Assembly: GCF_001665835.1 (NCBI RefSeq) | Contig: NZ_LZSX01000003.1 | Location: 1 to 64,000, forward strand | DNA length: 64,000 nt | Reading direction: 5' to 3' | Source: Mycobacterium colombiense | Lineage (GTDB): Bacteria; Actinomycetota; Actinomycetes; Mycobacteriales; Mycobacteriaceae | Shown: positions 61,935 through 64,000 of the stretch, one piece after another | Numbering within the stretch: the first letter of the stretch is position 1 | How the letters are laid out: each line of letters opens with the position of its first letter | The notes under the pieces: model-generated | Database searches by the model: none | What the model saw: only the letters and a program-made list of their open reading frames with translations | Told to the model about the DNA's origin: nothing | Translations under genes and position numbers: made by a program

Positions 61935-64000
61935 GTGAAGATGCCAACTAGCGGCATGCAGCTGATCGATCGCGACCCGGAACGTAGGCTGCTTGACGAA
62001 CTTCTCCGGACCGTACGGGGCGGGGAAAGTCGAGTGCTAGTGCTGCAGGGCGATCCTGGCGTCGGTAAGTCGGCGTTGATGGATTACGTTGCCGAGCAAG
62101 CCACGGGCTGCCGTCTGGCACGTGCCGCCGGTATCGAGTCGGAGATGGAGCTCGCCTATGCCGCGCTGCAGCAGTTGTGCGCGCCGATGCTGGATCACCT
62201 TGACGTCCTGCCCGCACCCCAGCGTGAAGCCCTCGGGACTGCCTTTGGGCTGATGGCCGGTCCGGCGCCGGATCGGTTTTTGGTGGGTCTGGCCACGTTG
62301 AACTTAATTTCCGAGGTGGCCGAGCAGCAGCCCCTTGTCTGCCTGGTTGATGATCTGCAGTGGCTAGACCAGGCTTCGGCGCAAGCCTTGGCGTTTGTCG
62401 GTCGCCGGCTCGTCGTCGAATCGGTGGCAATAATTTTCGCGTCGCGTGCGCCGGTGCCCTACCTCAGCACGTTGGCGACGCTGGAGGTCAAAGGCCTACG
62501 CGCGGGCGATGCGCGGGCATTGCTGGATGCAGTATGGACCGCCCCGATCGACGAGCGGGTGCGCGACCAGATCGTCATCGAGACAGGAGGGAACCCGCTG
62601 GCGCTGCTGGAATTGCCCCGTGGTCTGGGGATGCACAAGCTGGCCGGCGGGTTCGGTTTGCCCGGGTCAGCGCGACTGACGGCGACCGTGGAGGAAAGCT
62701 TCCGGCGTGAGATCCAAAGGTTGCCTCGGCAGACCCACCGCCTGTTGTTACTGGCGGCGGCCGAGCCGCTGGGCGATCCGGCGCTGTTGTGGCGAGCGGC
62801 CGCACATTTGGGCATCGGCGCCGACGCCGCTGCACCGGCCATCGATGCCGGGCTGGCCGAATTCGGCGTCCGGGTGCGGTTCCGCCATCCGCTGGTGCGT
62901 TCAGCGGCCTACCACTCAGCGCCGCTGCACGAAAGACGGGCCGCGCATCAAGCGTTGGCAGAGGCGACAGATCCGGGCAGCGATCCCGATCGACATGCTT
63001 GGCACCGAGCCCAGGCGACGGAAGGGCCGGACGAGGACGTGGCCGCGGAGTTGGAGCGCTCCGCGGACCGGGCCCAGGCACGCGGTGGCTTGGCCGCTGC
63101 GGCGGCGTTTCTCGAGCGGGCGACGATGTTGACCCGTGAGCCGAATCGGCAAGCCGAGCGGGCGTTGGCTGCCGCGGCGGCCCACGTGGGGGCGGGCGCG
63201 TTCGATGCGGCGTTGGAATTGCTGACGATGGTTGAGGGCGGACCGCTCAGCGAGTTCCACAGGGCCCGAGTGGATTTGATCCGGGCCCAGCTCGTCTATG
63301 TCACCGGCCGCGGCGCCGACGCGATGCCGCTGCTGCTCAAGGCAGCCAAATCGCTTGAGCCGTTTGACGTTGCGCTGTCCCGCGCGACCTACCTGGACGC
63401 ACTGACGGCAGGATTTCTCGCCGGCGACCTCGCGGAGGGCGATGTGCTCGAGGTGGCCCGCGCCGCCCAGGGGGCGCCGCGCCCGTCAACTCCACAGCTA
63501 ATCGACCTCACCGTCGATGCCTTCGCGGCGCACGTCACCGACGGATACGTGGCGTCCCTGCCGGCGTTGCGGCGCGCGACTAAAGCGGCTCGCGACGCGA
63601 CGTCGCTCAGTGACCAGTTGCGCTGTCTGTACCAGGTCTGCCTCACCGCGCAAAGCATCTGGGATGACGAGAGCACAGTGATGCTCTCGCAGCGATACCT
63701 CGAGGTCGCGCGCGAGGCAGGTGCGCTTGCCGAAATACCCATCGCCGGGGTCGTGCGCGCGATCGCACATGTATATGTCGGCGAGCTGACCGCAGCAGAA
63801 TCGCTGCTTCCTGAGCTGACGACCCTTGCACAGGAGCTGCAGACGGTGACCGAGGCGATCGGCACCAGCCTGTGGCAATACGTTGATTACGTCGTGATGT
63901 TGCTTGCTGCATTCCGCGGCGACCAAACGGCGGTAACTCAGTTAACCGTTGCAACGACAACGGAGACGACGACTCGTGGCCAAGGTGGCTTACAAACGTG
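61935..64000 (+). CDS. LuxR/MalT-type ATPase transcriptional regulator (5' part; runs off the window)
   Basis: An open frame from GTG 61935 reads to the window end (about 688 residues, no stop). It starts MKMPTSGMQLIDRDPERRLL and carries an AAA/STAND ATPase: Walker A GDPGVGKSALMDY and Walker B LVCLVDDLQWLDQASAQALA. A winged-helix and TPR-like region follow (FGVRVRFRHPLVRSAAYHSA, ARGGLAAAAAFLERATML). This is the layout of large LuxR regulators in mycobacteria, whose HTH would lie beyond the window. The remnant to the left is an inverted paralogue. An ATG at 61941 or 61956 is also possible as start. Confidence 0.9.
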   Translation, partial: MKMPTSGMQLIDRDPERRLLDELLRTVRGGESRVLVLQGDPGVGKSALMDYVAEQATGCRLARAAGIESEMELAYAALQQLCAPMLDHLDVLPAPQREALGTAFGLMAGPAPDRFLVGLATLNLISEVAEQQPLVCLVDDLQWLDQASAQALAFVGRRLVVESVAIIFASRAPVPYLSTLATLEVKGLRAGDARALLDAVWTAPIDERVRDQIVIETGGNPLALLELPRGLGMHKLAGGFGLPGSARLTATVEESFRREIQRLPRQTHRLLLLAAAEPLGDPALLWRAAAHLGIGADAAAPAIDAGLAEFGVRVRFRHPLVRSAAYHSAPLHERRAAHQALAEATDPGSDPDRHAWHRAQATEGPDEDVAAELERSADRAQARGGLAAAAAFLERATMLTREPNRQAERALAAAAAHVGAGAFDAALELLTMVEGGPLSEFHRARVDLIRAQLVYVTGRGADAMPLLLKAAKSLEPFDVALSRATYLDALTAGFLAGDLAEGDVLEVARAAQGAPRPSTPQLIDLTVDAFAAHVTDGYVASLPALRRATKAARDATSLSDQLRCLYQVCLTAQSIWDDESTVMLSQRYLEVAREAGALAEIPIAGVVRAIAHVYVGELTAAESLLPELTTLAQELQTVTEAIGTSLWQYVDYVVMLLAAFRGDQTAVTQLTVATTTETTTRGQGGLQT

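Overview
The window is high-GC actinobacterial DNA from a slow-growing Mycobacterium, most like the M. avium complex. The signs are an MCE-family protein, two PPE-SVP proteins, WhiB1 and WhiB7, mycoredoxin, PdtaS, AdnAB, SigH/RshA and the small ribosomal protein bL37. From remembered M. tuberculosis gene order, about 4.96-45.33 kb follows Rv3193c to Rv3224A/B almost gene for gene. No database search was run, so the species is an inference.

1-4.96 kb: start of an mce A-type gene (minus strand), a conserved hypothetical gene, glutathione peroxidase, a bidirectional terminator and the initiator tRNA-fMet. Next comes a minus-strand HD-domain / nitroreductase / cupin run with a divergent GlxA/AraC-type regulator. 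4.96-45.33 kb is the conserved core. It holds a UPF0182 membrane protein, a PDZ-Lon-like protease, a DUF2342 zincin, a ThiF/TOMM-like protein and a UbiB kinase. whiB7 follows with a complete attenuation leader (promoter, upstream ORF, hairpin), then uvrD2, mrx1, nudC, a K+ channel, adnA/adnB, lipV, an alkyltransferase-like protein and moeZ. The block ends with a DUF3152 protease, a TetR regulator with DUF3107, a DEAD-box helicase, a ParA-like ATPase, gpm2-entC-GNAT, a lipid kinase, whiB1 with its Crp site, pdtaS, the biotinylated protein, bL37, sigH-rshA, an SDR and an intact YbaK protein.

45.33-53.3 kb: synteny breaks at a tightly overlapping four-gene operon of two DUF1989 proteins, a urea/guanidine carboxylase and allophanate hydrolase. 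This is a complete predicted route from guanidine (or urea) to ammonia and CO2, and a TetR gene abuts it tail to tail. 53.3-58.6 kb: a long intergenic region with two abutting perfect 17-bp palindromes, then two overlapping PPE-SVP genes sharing an almost identical 180-bp block, then an APC permease.

58.6-64 kb is a decaying accessory region of visibly lower GC. It has an internally deleted, frameshifted alcohol dehydrogenase remnant, a second SigH-like ECF sigma factor, a frameshifted LuxR remnant, and a large LuxR/MalT-type ATPase regulator that runs off the window end. The second sigma factor is translationally coupled (GTGA) to a small two-helix membrane protein. That pair is the best candidate here for an undescribed system.
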